Source: Antedon bifida (taxonomy: Eukaryota; Echinodermata; Crinoidea; Comatulida; Antedonidae). Taken from it: 64,000 bases of DNA. Of the stretch, positions 10,614 through 23,900 are shown piece by piece; within the stretch, counting starts at the first letter, position 1, and each line of letters begins with the position of its first letter. The stretch covers positions 15,376,001-15,440,000 of the forward strand of contig OY727097.1 in assembly GCA_963402885.1 (NCBI GenBank), given 5' to 3'. The notes below the pieces were generated by a model, which ran no database searches, was not told the DNA's origin, and saw only the letters and a program-made list of their open reading frames with translations. Position numbers and translations under genes: made by a program.

Positions 10614-13600
10614 CTAATGAGAATAAAAAACAAAAAACTGCAACAATTATCTTTTTCAAACACCAATTATTGAAGATTAATTAATCATATTATGTTCAAT
10701 TCTGTGTTTTCTACCCTTTTATCATCACTAGAGAACAATTGTTTGTTTAAATAACTATTACCAATGACTAATTTGACTATGTGTTTTAAAATGGAATAGT
10801 ATTTTGTGTGTGATAGACATTTGTTTTGTTTTTGCATCTATATTATTTGCTCTGAAGTCAATACATAAGTTTTAATTCATTTGTCATAGTTTTATTTTAA
10901 AGATATATTGTCCCCCTAAAAAAATATTTTTTTTAATTTTTTTGTTGAATATGTTATTTTAATGTCACATAATAGTTATTCACTCTCACAAATTGGGTCT
11001 AAAAAAATTTATTTACCTGAGAAAAATGTAATTTAAAGCAAAAAATGGTCAAATTGTCTGGAAGACAATGAGTTTTTGGGTAATTTAACTGTTTATTTTG
11101 TCTTTTTATAGGTGAAATAATTTTTTCCCCCGTTTTTTTTCTTATGGAAGTGAACAACTTCATTAAAACTGCCTATTCAAAGTCCGATTTTAAAAATCTT
11201 TATTTTTCATATTTTGGGGGACAATACATCTTTAAGAAAGGTGAGCATAATACAATATTAAAAAATTATAATTGGGGATAGACTAGGCAGGTAAATTAAC
11301 TGCTTTAAATTAAACGTTAAAACCTGTATTATGGCCAAAAACTATAATATGCCATATTATATCCATTGGTTGTCAGTCGATTTGACTACTTTTTGCTTTA
11401 AATATTACAGTTTTTCAGGTAAATGATAATTTGTTTTGGTAAAATTATTGGCCAAAATAACTAAATATTATGTGACAAAATGGCATACAACAAAAAAGTA
11501 AATTTTTTCAGGTGGAAAATATAAATTTAAGTTATGAGATTGTTTAGCCTGTGAGTAAATTATAATTGGCAAAATATATGTATATGTAGATTCTTACTTT
11601 ATGTAAATGTATGTGGTACGGTAATCATTTTTTACCACACAAAGAAGTTAAAACACAATACTATAAGGAAGCTTAGTCATGTGTATCTCTGTTTACAATG
11701 ATTGTTTTTAAATGCTAAATTATTGAGAACAATCGTAATGTTGATCGGCAAACAAATATGAATGGAATATTCCAATCCTTCTTTTGAGATTGAATTTCCT
11801 CAGAAGGCGCATAATTTCCTTTAACTGCTTAGATTAATTAGAAATAAAAACTGCTGACGGCGTAAACAAATAGAAAAAAAATCCTTACTTATTTTGGGAT
11901 TTGAAGAGGAATATTTATAGGATGTATAATTGTAGTCTATATTCAAACGGTTTTAGCATAGATATTGGTGATGTAGCACATTGACCAATAATAAAGATTT
12001 CGCGATAAACATTATTTATCTTATCTTATAGTTGTCCTGACAGTACTGAATCTATGCATGCGTAACCCAGACATGTTTTAAGCACGTTAGCTAAATATAC
12101 CAAATGTAGTGTTTCATGTGGTTTATTCTAAGTGGTTATTTGCTGTTCTTAAAAATTATTTCATAATGTTTGATCATTTTGTTTTCTTATAGCGTTTTCT
12201 TTGTATTAATACATTATATACATAATTAAAAATGTCCAAGGCCTCTCCTGCCATCGGAAGCGCTGGACTGTTCTGTAACTTTGATTTCATCTCAGTTGAT
12301 GGACACTTGACATACATTTGGTCTTTACAGTGTAAAGACAATATACGAGATATATTTTAGCATGTATGCTACAGAAAGGTAAGCCCATGTATGGAAAGTC
12401 AAGTTCCAGTTCCAAAAACAAGCATGCTGCAAACGACAGATCAAAGTCACAGTTTAACTTTATTAAGTTTATAAGCAGTTTAATTCATTGTATATTTTTG
12501 ATTTGTCTTAAAAAATAATATATTAGCTATGCTATTTTTATAATGTTGTAATATCGTCCCATAATACGTAAGCTATTTGTTTCAAGTATGTATCATCAAA
12601 GAATTTAAACCTGGATTGCTTTTGGAGGTTCATCCGGGAGATTTATTTTAATATAAAAATAATTTTGATTTCTCATTGATTTTGTTTTACTTGTTTATAT
12701 GTTTATTGTTATACAGTAAGCGTTCTTGTAATGTATGCATGAGGCAAATGATTTAGTTTAAATTCGTGTTGGTTTGTCACTATTGCTGAAATCATGTCAG
12801 TACTTTTTTTCTCTAATATTTACAGAACGATAAATAATGAACCTAGTAATTGTTCATGATTTATTGAAATTAATCCATTTATTATAGAATAATAGATTGC
12901 TGGAATTGTTATTTGAAATATTAAATATTAATTATATTATATTATATACCATATTTGATTGATCACTTCATTTCAGAATAACAATTCCATTTCAATTCCA
13001 AACAATACTTAAAATAAAACGAAAAATCACACTAAAATGTTATGTTTTCCCATTTAGTATATTTAAATTATTATTATTATTATCATTATTATTTTTGTTT
13101 ATTGTTATTTTCCTTCTTATCTACATCATTGTTTGCATTAATATTCCAGTATTTGTATTTTATTGCACATATGACAAACAATGGGTATTTACATGATATT
13201 ACACAGACTGATGTCAATATGTTAATACATTACAGATAATATGTTGGTATTGTGTTAACAATATTTGTATTATTATTATTACATAGAAAATAAATCATAA
13301 TTAATTTGTAGGCCTACCTTGTCTTGAATGTTCACGCTCTTTGTATTTATAATATGGGTACATATACCAATCTCACTAGTCTTTGCACTTTCCGGAATCT
13401 ATAAAATGTGAACCGATAGTGTTATTAATATAAATCCAACTGTTTATGTAATTTATTGACATGCATTGATATTATTGTTTAACACCAGATCGTTTAACAC
13501 AAGATCAGAATATTCTATTTTATAAATCGTTGATCTTGGCGATGACGATGATGATGATTAAATTAAATAAATTTTGAAGAAAACTAAAAAAAAAGGTTGC

Positions 13601-15762
13601 TGTTGAAGCTAAATTAATAAGTGAATTTGTTTGTCTATAATATGCTGTACAAAGATGGAAGGTACTATTCTTTTTACGTTTCAACATAATCAAGGTAAAA
13701 TACTAATATGATTGTTTAGTAGTTGCATAGTAAAATCACCTACCTTCAGGCTATTGTCAGCACATAGTTTTATAAGATCTTTTTTAAGATCCATTTCTGT
13801 TGCTAAACCGTGTACTAGCAAAACATAAAAGAAGTGGTTAACGATGGATATTAAAAATTGGTTGTAAAATATTTAATAAAAGGAATGTAAACATGGTGTG
13901 TAGAGTGTTAAAGTTGCCACTAATTAAACACAAATGCATGATATCAAAATAAACGTTTATATTTAGATCTAAAAAGCCTTCATAAGCAGAAGTTACCGTA
14001 TTAATATTTATTATCATTTTAGATACTTGTGGTACAGAATAGATCAACAACGTTATTTTGCCTGGTCCCTGCTGTATTTTTTTTTACATAATGTCTTAGA
14101 TATTTATTAATTAATTGTTTTCGTCATTTATTTTATATTTATATTATATTTTATTTATGATAAAGGAAAGTCTTTAAACAGTGATTGGGTTCGCTTTTGA
14201 CAATCCTGGCTTTTTGTTTCATTATATATTTTTATGCATTCTGTTGTAATTGTAATGAGCCGATATTGAATAAATCAATCAAATCAAACATTGTCTCCTT
14301 CTGAAATGGTTTCGGAATTGTATATAAACGTAAAGCATAGATGATGTAAGAGAAAAAATGACGCTCAAAACGGCCACACTACGACGACAATATTTCTATT
14401 TATTGTGCGCAATACTCGTATGGACACCACATTTACTGTCGTACGTTTGATTTATGAACTTCTTTTTTTTTTTATTTAAATATTATACATTTGTAATATA
14501 AATTCCTAATATAAATCATTCTAAATTTGAATATACGAAACTGATTTATTTTTACAGAAACATAGGAAATGCTCGTTAAGATAAATATCTGGTACTTGTA
14601 TATAAAGCAACATTTGTAGTAGCTAACAAAACTAAAGTATAACTGTAATAATGTGCAAACATTTTACATTAAACTTAACCATACACTCACGTATAGTTAA
14701 GTATCTTACTTATCAAACTCACCTGAATTTGCTGGAATATATGTTTCCTCAATCAACAGTTGACTGTTTTTGTACAGAACACCAGACACTATACATTTTC
14801 ATTTGTATAAGCGATAACAAGTATATTCTAAAAAGTTGCTGCAACAAGCGTGATTTGTTATTTATTGTTTGCTTTGATCTTATCATAAGGTAATTGGAGC
14901 TACACCGATGTGAATTGCCATTTTAGGTGAGCAAAGTAAACCATTATACCGAATTGGTTAACGAGGTCGAAGTACAATTCATAAATGTATAGACATTATT
15001 CCTCAACCACTAATTCAAAGAACAATGGGTTTTTTAAAAACATAATTATAATTCATCGTGCTTATAAACTAAGTCTCATTTTAGGCTTGGTTAGTGGAGT
15101 TAAAAGAGTTACAACCCTGGTACTAGGTCAGGATTGCACCCTGCCACCAAGCTACAACTCCATTTCTATCTAAAGTTGATGCGTAATTGTAATATTTATT
15201 CTATTTTTAGACATTATGTAATACATTTTCAATTCACATAATTATTTAGGCCAACAGCCGTTCCAATTTTCCTGCCGGGCTTTATACCGTTAGCAGAGTG
15301 ACGGATATAGATTGGTAAGACGAACTAGAAAATCCATTTTGTTATCTACCAACGATAACATGTTTCAGTTGTTGTACACAGAAGATCAAACACTTTGATA
15401 TCATTATTTGTAATATGATAAAAGATGACAGTTTGTATGGATAATATAAAAGTGGCGTGATTTACTGTTTGCTTTGATCCATGTCATAAAGCTAATGGAG
15501 CTGAAGACTGATATCAATGTTCTATTTAGGTAAACCAAATTTCAAATACCGGACCCCAAGTAACTCCTAACTTAATGCGATATTTGGACTTCAAGTAGAA
15601 ATAAGTCCAAGCATATCTATTTAAGGGATTATTTAAATGACGCCAGCCGGCATCGAACGGATTGTGTCATATTTAAGCCTTCCTTTAGTTTCACATTGCT
15701 ACCTTTTATCTGGGGAGTCTGTGAGGTGGTCGTTTTCATGTATTTGTGATTCCATTCGTAAC
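10515..15762 (-). CDS. Ankyrin-repeat gene, three exons visible (partial)
   Basis: Three minus-strand exons with compatible phases: 15703-15762 (60 nt, phase 1 to 1, weakest), 13744-13814 (71 nt, phase 1 to 0) and 10515-10613 (99 nt, phase 0 to 0). The last encodes exactly 33 residues, GGRTALFSGAYYNNVTVCQN then LIESDANVNLQAN, a textbook ankyrin repeat (G-x-TAL start, LI..DANVN end) with one repeat per exon. The middle exon reads HGLATEMDLKKDLIKLCADN then SLK and contains an ATG that could be the start. Ankyrin repeats are protein-binding modules; no catalytic domain is visible. The gene lies downstream of the LGR-type receptor on the same strand. Further exons left of 10.5 kb were not recognised. 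It is either a separate gene, an alternative tail of the receptor (the phase-1 junction would allow it), or decayed. Confidence 0.5.
10897..11235. mobile_element. Short TIR element (MITE) in an intron
   Basis: Inverted ends: ttaaagatatattgtccccc on the left, and on the right the inverse of ttaaagatgtattgtccccc. The interior is AT-rich and non-coding. A decayed relative of the interior (gaagtgattaactttatcag, then gcctatttaaagtctg) lies at about 37855-37910. Confidence 0.6.
13744..13814 (-). CDS. Probable ankyrin-gene exon with candidate start codon
   Basis: 71 nt between ctag and gtaggt, phase 1 to 0. It encodes HGLATEMDLKKDLIKLCADN then SLK; the helix resembles the opening of an ankyrin stack. 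It splices in frame to the 10515-10613 exon. Confidence 0.45.
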
Positions 15763-17824
15763 CTATCCAAAGTGATATGGGCATATATGATTATAGCAAT
15801 TAATGTAGGTATCCTTAGGAAGCAAGGTTTGACTGTGACTGCTTTACCAAAATAATGATGCTCCTGAGATATATAGCTATATAATAAGTTATAAGTTTTG
15901 TTTTTACCAGGTTCTCTATTTCAATAATTGATGACACTTCCTTCCTTTAATTCTAAAAAGTACCAAGAACTGTCTATCGGTGACACATTTGTTAATGCAA
16001 TGGATTGTGAGTGAAGAACATTTGCAAAACGTGAAGTATTCTGATTTTACCAGGTGACATAGACAATTTGTACCTTAATGGTTCTGATGTCTTTTAGTTT
16101 GGCTAAAGTATTATGTTTTACATTGATAATACCACTAATACAGTATATTATTATTATTGAAGACCAAAATGTAGGTTTTGGTCATACTTTGGTTTACAAT
16201 TCACAATAGAGATAGACGATATTTTAACTACACAATGCGTACGTGCATTTGAACAAAATAGCTAACAATATCAAAGTACATGTGTATTTATCGCACCGTG
16301 AGTCAACAGTCTTCTTATTTGTTAAACGCGTTATCAGGTTAAGTTCAGTTGAGGTATAGTACTGTATTATTATTATATAACAGTTGTCCAATTTACGTAT
16401 ATGAACTTATTAGATAATTGTGAATCAATAACATTCGAAAAAAATATGAACAACAGGTATGCACAATAAACAGACTTGGATCATTTATTCACCAGTCAAC
16501 GTTTCGATTTTGTCTGGAAATGTTAGCTAAATTTTTTTAAATATACAACGCAACATGTGCCAAAAAGATTTATCTTTTTACTAATATTATTTCGAAACAT
16601 GGTCTCGTGACTATTTTATAACGTGTGTAAGATAGTTTTGGGAGGGAGTGAATTTTAAATGATTGAACCATTGGGACGTTTCTGATATTATTTGGCATAC
16701 GAATACATTTCCGTGAATGTAATCAGTGGGTAATCGAATAGAATGAGGTATTTTAAAACCGCGAGACTGAGGTGGTACAGACTTAACCTCCTACTGCAAA
16801 ATGAATAGTGAATCTAGAGAATCCTTATTCTATTTGATGTAATGTAGGTACATGTGGCCAAATGCGCAGTAAGACATTTTTATCAACCAATACATGTCGC
16901 ACTACAAGTAGATAGCGATATAATCGTATTTATTCGTGTCGTATAATTAATATGTAGGCATACACAAATATAAAAGGAGGCGAATTGATATAAGTAGACC
17001 ATTGCTCTACCGCTAAGCGGTCTTAAATTGTAAAGCCTACTCGAAAAGAACAGTATAAACCTATAAAAACATATTGGACGAGTTTTCCTTGTTAGATCAT
17101 TATAATATCGATGATGTTATATAGAAATGGATTTTCTTGCGCAGAAATGTACGTACTGTTATGATTGTTGATTGAACAAACATGACGAACATTACCTTAT
17201 TTGGTATTCTAAGCATAAAGTACGCCCTCAATGTGTTACTGTTCACGGTCTTAACTAAATGTGGGCTTATGTCAACACGGAACTAATATTTATTTTGTAT
17301 TATTAAAAAAAACAATAGTTTCTTAATTATATAGTAAACTACACAACCAATGTAAATGTGTTGTTTTTTGTTTTCCCCTAATCAATTTGAATGTTTTAAA
17401 ATGGCCCAAAAAAAGTTCGTATTCAAATATTTTGAAGTGTAACTTTTATCATCAGTAACAGTGTCCCTGTATCAAGCATTTTGAAAAAAAAAATAAGAAT
17501 TGATTATATTCTGCTCAAGTTATACTAAGATAGTGTTTGTGCTTTGTTCTAATAGGAATTGGGGATATACTATCGTTGTACGTCATCATTTCCACATTTA
17601 AACCACAGATAGATATGTGGTCATGAGCAACTCCATTAAATTGTGTAGGCAATCTGGACCAAGATTCCAATTCTGGGACACTTCTTGTTATTTTTACTAA
17701 CGTTAGGTCATACGTCAAAACTACAAGACGGATCTTTATCACAATTCTTAATCATTTTTTCTCGTTTTACTCCTGATGGAGGTTGCAGCTCTCTTATTGC
17801 TCTTGTCTAATATAATAATGCAGC
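13815..17824. other. Introns/intergenic between ankyrin exons and receptor 3' end
   Basis: AT-rich. Apart from the small candidate exon at 15703-15762, no exon is recognised. Two stretches, about 14780-14945 and 15370-15545, are diverged direct copies sharing gtttgctttgatc and ggagct; they look like a duplicated repeat unit. About 14160-14290 resembles a LINE 3' end with an aataaatcaatcaaatcaaa tail. Confidence 0.4.
15703..15762 (-). CDS. Candidate 60-nt exon of the ankyrin gene
   Basis: Acceptor ggatag, donor AAAAG|gtagca, phase 1 to 1. It encodes YEWNHKYMKTTTSQTPQIK and joins in frame to 13744-13814. No homology is recognised; support is phase and splice sites only. Confidence 0.25.
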
Positions 17825-17989
17825 TTAAACGTTCGTGTCATTTTCTTGAATATTTCGATTGTTGAGTCCATCTTTTAACGACTTCATAAATAAGTTCAGT
17901 TGTTCAAAGTCTCTAGAAATAAGATGTTGTTTCTTATCTTGTTCGTAAACTGCATCGCGTGTTAATAGAAGGCAAGTACGAATATTGTC
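17825..17989 (-). CDS. Receptor last coding exon: kinase-like tail, part 2, with stop
   Basis: Acceptor ttctgcag, phase 0, 54 codons then TAA at 17825-17827. It reads DNIRTCLLLTRDAVYEQDKK, then RDFEQLNLFMKSLKDGL. The RDFEQLNLFMKSL segment resembles RDLEDLGRLVLYVV-like helices of the RNase L/ankyrin-kinase C-lobe (from memory). No DFG or APE motif is visible. Confidence 0.7.
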   Translation of the reverse strand, partial: DNIRTCLLLTRDAVYEQDKKQHLISRDFEQLNLFMKSLKDGLNNRNIQENDTNV

Positions 17990-20900
17990 CTGCAGAAATA
18001 TAAAAAAAATGTATTAAGGTAAATATTATATTTATTAGAGGGGTATGGTAAGGTATGGTAGTTGTACAGTAGTGGTAGTGATGGTGAAGTATTAAGTTTC
18101 AAATGTATATGCTGGAGAGTTTATTCATTCACAATTACGAAGTTCAATAGTACAGAAAGAAGCGTGCGTCAATTTTGATACCACTTACCATGTACAGAAC
18201 ATGAATAATAGAAATAATCCTAATAGTGATATGGAAATATATTAGAAATGCCTACTAGAGTCGGCTGTAGAGTAAACTGTAGAGTTGTGGTATTCATTGG
18301 TAACGGTGGTAGATTCAGTGAATCGTAGATATTGGTGGTTAAAATAGTTAGTAGAGTAATTTGTAACTACCGATATGAATACTGGTATAGGACTACTTCA
18401 AAAAAGAAGCTTTAACTATAAAAGTGCTATTGTTGTAGTGGTAGAGTAAATGGTGTCGACAGGTGAAATTGTAACCCAGTAGGTAGGTGATTTGAATGAT
18501 TTAATTATATTTAATAACACGTGTACAATTCCCATGAATGTATCCCACAATGTATTTATCTGTATTTTAAAAAAAAATATTAAGAAAGATAAATTATTAC
18601 AAAATAAAAAAAACAATAAGACTGCCATTGCTGTATACAATAAATATCTCGGTGTTCAACAAATTCTGGATTAGTATACCTCTCCAATTGGAACACGTGA
18701 CAACACCAACCACAATAACGAAAGTATATATAAAATGAAGAATTAACCCTTTATAGACACATTTTAAAATACTCTTAAAACATATCATATTACATTACAT
18801 GTTATCTGACCATGTAAAGCGTTTTGATCCTTAAAAATATACGTTCAATGAGTTGTGTTGTTTTAAGAAAAGGTAAGAAAACGTTATTTTCTTGTTTTTA
18901 TAAACTTACATTTTCTTTGTATATCACAACATTATCAACGACTACGTGACCGTGGTATATATGTCTACCGTGCATCAACTGAAGCGTTCTTTTCAATTCA
19001 AGTTCCACATCAGTTATCTGTGCAGAGGATAGTTTGTTTTGTTTCGTATTGCAAGCATTATAACTGTCATGAACAACCTTAAATGAAGATGTCGCCTTAT
19101 CGTTGTTTACTGAAAAATAGTAGAGAATAACTGAAAGTATAAATTGAAATGAAATAAATACTGAAATTAAATAATAAATCATAATACCAAGAGACCATGC
19201 CTATTAATTCAAATAAATCGTCACAAAAGGCTGATGAATCTCGAGTTATCTTTATGTATCGGAATGTTAAATAGTGCGCTTGCTGTTGCTCGCAAAGGCT
19301 TTGTATTTGATATGTGTGCCACGTTTTAGGCATAGAAGGCCATTACATATTTTTACATCATGGCTTCATCATTTCCGATAGATAATGAAAGAAAATGGCG
19401 TGAACCATTCATTTACTAACCTGAACGTGTAGTTGAGTGAGCAGTCAATTGTAATGAACTTAACTTCCTCATTTTTCGTTTCTTTGCATCGTTTATCCAT
19501 AATATTGTATACAGGTATGGATTGAGAGACGCATTGATTGGTAATATCAGAGTTGCACTCCAAACGTAAACATCCACTGGGATTTCCCATGAACCTGTCT
19601 GAGCAACTATTCCCATTAAAATTATCGGGAACCAGCAACAGAAATCAGTAAATATAATCATCGCCATCTTGGTCGCCATTTTGACGTCTGTTCGATTTGA
19701 AACGCTTTTCTTGGCGGAGGCAGCTGTTTTCTTTACGATTACGAATATGTAAATATAACTAATGGCTATAACTAAAAAACTTAGCAAATTTAAACCCAAC
19801 ACGATTGCTACAGAGTATTCCCATCCAGATAATCGTGTGCTTGTTAATGGTAACGACAAACATACACTTGGGCGGCCGTAGAAATCATCGCCGAAGTAAG
19901 AAATGCCTAAGACTGGCAAAAATCCTAAAATCACAGCAATCAGCCAACCACAAGTTACAATGACATAGCTCTTTTTGCGGGTTAACTTTAGTCTACTGAA
20001 AGGAAATCCTATCGATATTGCTCTGTCAATACTTATGATAACCAGCGTGAATACTGAGAACTCGCTGGATGTCATAGACAACGCACCTGCGAAATGACAC
20101 AGGAAACTTGATCTCCATATGCTGGCATACACGGCATATTCTCCACGATAATATACATCGGCACTGGCAATTATGACCATGTAGACACCCATTAAAAAAT
20201 CTGATATTGCAAGGTTTGTTATAAGAAATGATTGCACGTTATTGTAACTATTGTCTCGTACACGCCAGACAACCACGAAAGCGTTACCTATAAGGGCACT
20301 AACACCTAATATCCACATCATCACCCGGAGGAACGATATTCTCATCAAGTCTTCGCATGACGAAAATATATCAGAAGGTGGTTCACAATGTGTGGCTTCT
20401 GACACCATGCAACAGAATTGGTTGTCATCAGTATAGCTGCAACAGAATATTGAATGATAAACAAAAACAGTTCCATTATTGCCGTGATGTTGTTTAAAAA
20501 ATATTTTGTATTTTTTTTAAAGAATTTTAGGAATTCACTCAATTTTAATATCAAAACCTCGTGCTATGTGCCAATAAAGCATACGTGTTGAGACCGTAAA
20601 AATGGAGAGGTTTTGATAGTATAGCGATACAACATAAATAACTGGTTAATATACTTACAGATGAGTTAATGATAAACCATTAAACATATCTGGGTCTATA
20701 TCTTCTAAAAGATTATTTTCCATATGCCTGTAATAATTCAATGCAAAAAAAGACCTTTTGTAATAAATTCTTAATGAACTAGGCCTACTGTATAAAACTA
20801 TTTGCTATAATACAGATGTTATGATCTAGGAATAGGAATTTGTTGTGTAGGAAGAGATTAAAATAATGTATGTACACAGTACGCAGTTTTTTGGTGGTGT

Positions 20901-23900
20901 ATATAAAAACAAATAAAATGTGTGTTAACGTGAAACAATCTCGGAACCTTTGCTTCACATTTATAGACAGAAATACAGAGCTAACAAGTATTCACGTTGT
21001 TGACTTTTGTATCATACAATATTCCTTTATTACATGTATCATAAAACAATAACCTTATTAATTTTAAACGGACTTAATATAATAAGATAAGATAACATAA
21101 TAAGAATATTTAAAAAAATAAACAATCAGCAATAACAATTTGTTGAAAAAACATTCTAAAAAACATGCTGTTTTTTTTTTCTTTCTTTAATCCTTAATTA
21201 TATTGATATGATGTTAGTGTGTTTACTTACATGACAGCAACCCATGGCACATTTTTAAGAACATTTGGTCCAATTTTAACTAGTCCATTGTTGTCAATAA
21301 ATCTATTTAAAAAGTCAAGATTCATTTCCAATGTAATAATTATTTGCGATTTATTGTGCCACACACAAATCACCGCAAATTGCATAATGTATAATAAAGC
21401 AAAGCCACACGTGCCATTTAACCCTTTATTACATACAGTAAATGTTTTTTTTAAATACAATAATTAATAATACATAAATCTTACAATGATTTTAGCTTAT
21501 TAAGTCCATCAAAGCATCCAGCCTGTAGATATTTGATTTTGTTTCCAGATAGAACCCTTAAAGATATAAAGTGACAATTAGACCATCTCTTCCAAAGTTA
21601 AACACTGACTGACTGTATTAAGTTTGTCAAAAATCGGAAAGTGATTATTCATTAACAACGTATTGAACATAAAACATACATAGACTGTAAATTGGATGGG
21701 TAAGAACCCGACTGCAATGATGGGGGTTGGTAAGCAAAATACATAAAAGTTTGTTTCAGCACTTTGTTTACTAAAAGCCGACTCCCACCCACCCCATTTC
21801 ATCTCAATTATACTGATAATTGTATAGGCGTATACTCACAGGGTTTCTAGATTAATTTGGTACGAAAAAGAAGAGGTTGCTATTGACTCAATTCCATTCC
21901 ACGATATATTACTGTAATATAAACACAATAGCATCATCAATACACATATAATAGTTCAAGTAATATATAATTGTCTATGTTTTTTTTATTCTTAATTGAG
22001 GCCTACTAACTACAGGATTAGTATTCTTCTTATCTTGGAAAGACTTTATTATTATCACAATTTATACTATTGCCTAATATTGCTTGGTATCATGATTTTA
22101 GATAGAAACGGTTCCTATAATTTAAGAATCATTATTAAACTGGTTAAATATTATTACATACAGTGAAATTAACATTTGGAAGCGTGTAAAATTCATTTTC
22201 AATACATCATCAACTGTTAATAACGATGATGACCTTCTGACCCGAGCATGATAAGATTCCACACGCGAAAGAGAGCTACAAAAAGACAAAAATAACACGT
22301 TAAATAACAATCGTTTTTAAATTTTGTATTATACTGATATAATCAATATTGAACATCGAATTGCACAAAATACTACCACCCATGCGTAACATAATTTTAA
22401 CAATAGTAATGCGAGTGCGTACAAAATAATTGTAGGTCTAGACAATTCGATGTTCAATATTAGTAATATCTGTATAATACAAAATGTATTCCTCAGCTGC
22501 TACAATGAAATAATTATAGACCAGTGAACCCATGCATATTGATGAAACCCTGATTCAAAATGATAAAATAGGCCTACTGTATTTTATTTGAATTATAATG
22601 CTGCTGTATTGCTGCTGTATTGCTGTTCTGAGAACAATGCATAGTTATAGTAGGTATGAGATAATAACGTATATTTACATTTATCTTGTTGATTCTGAGA
22701 GCATTTGAGCTTTTGAAACATTCCATCCTGTACGTTGGCACTTGACTGTTAAGCCGACACATACGCACCCCGTTGGACATTCAAAGCCTATAGAAAAAGT
22801 CACAAAATGCTAATATTCGTTATGTGTAATGTACATGTTGAAATGCGACAGTAGGCTAATCAAAAGTATGTTAAAACTTATTTCAACATTAAACAAAGAA
22901 AATAATTAGCACAATTAATAATATGATAAACAAAGAAAACAATGTTTGTAACGCGAAGAATTTAATTCATTTAAAAATACATACTGCAGTACAGTTCATC
23001 ATCGGCATGTGGACACTCGGCAACACCATTGCACTTCTGAGATGGTGAAATGCATACGTTAGAACTATGACACCTGAACATACCGAGGCATTCATAGGAT
23101 TCTACAACACAAAATGAACATACTACTACTTTTTAATAATAGACTGTTGGGAAAAATCAAATTTCACTCTTTTGTGGGAAAACATAAATGGAATTAAAAT
23201 ACAAACATACAACATAATCAATTACAAAACGTAACTCGTTTTAGAATAATTCCATTCTGTTGTTGCTGTTTGCAGTAATTGCTAGCGTGATGTCACTTAC
23301 CACAATTAGTTTCATCCTCTCCGTTTGGGCAATCCCAAATCGTGTTACATTGCAAATGCTTAGCTATGCAATATGATCCAGGACATTTGACAGTTTCACG
23401 TGGACATTGGATTTGTGCTAAGTAAGTAAAACATATCATTTAATTGCTTAATCATGCTATTTTAATTAAGTTTGTTTGTTTGGGTTTCTCAATTGTATTG
23501 TGATTTACTTTAGCTTTTATTTAATCGTTTTGCATTCCATAGGCCTACTCGTAAATTATTGATCATTTCTTTTAGTGTTTAGGCTTGTAAACAACACACA
23601 AATTAGGCCTACAACAATTGTCCAGATGTGTTGCATCCCTACATCCCATTGGTAGTAATTGTGAGTCAATATCATGCACACACATCAAATCCTTTGAAAC
23701 ACATTTTCCATTTTTACAGCGCATCTGATCATCCTCGCACTGGTTCTGGTTCCAGTATACTACATTTTATTGAATTAAGATAATTATTATTAAAACAATT
23801 TTAATACATTTATTCACTTCACAGTATCACAGTAAATAGATAATACAATTAAAAAGAAAATAAACATTTTTTAAATAAATCGTAAAAATATAAACTTTTC

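Noticed and set aside
14651..15855. Open frames and duplicated blocks at 14.65-15.85 kb as exons
   Set aside because: The duplicated segments have stops in all useful frames and no family; treated as repeats. Only the 60-nt candidate exon is kept at low confidence.
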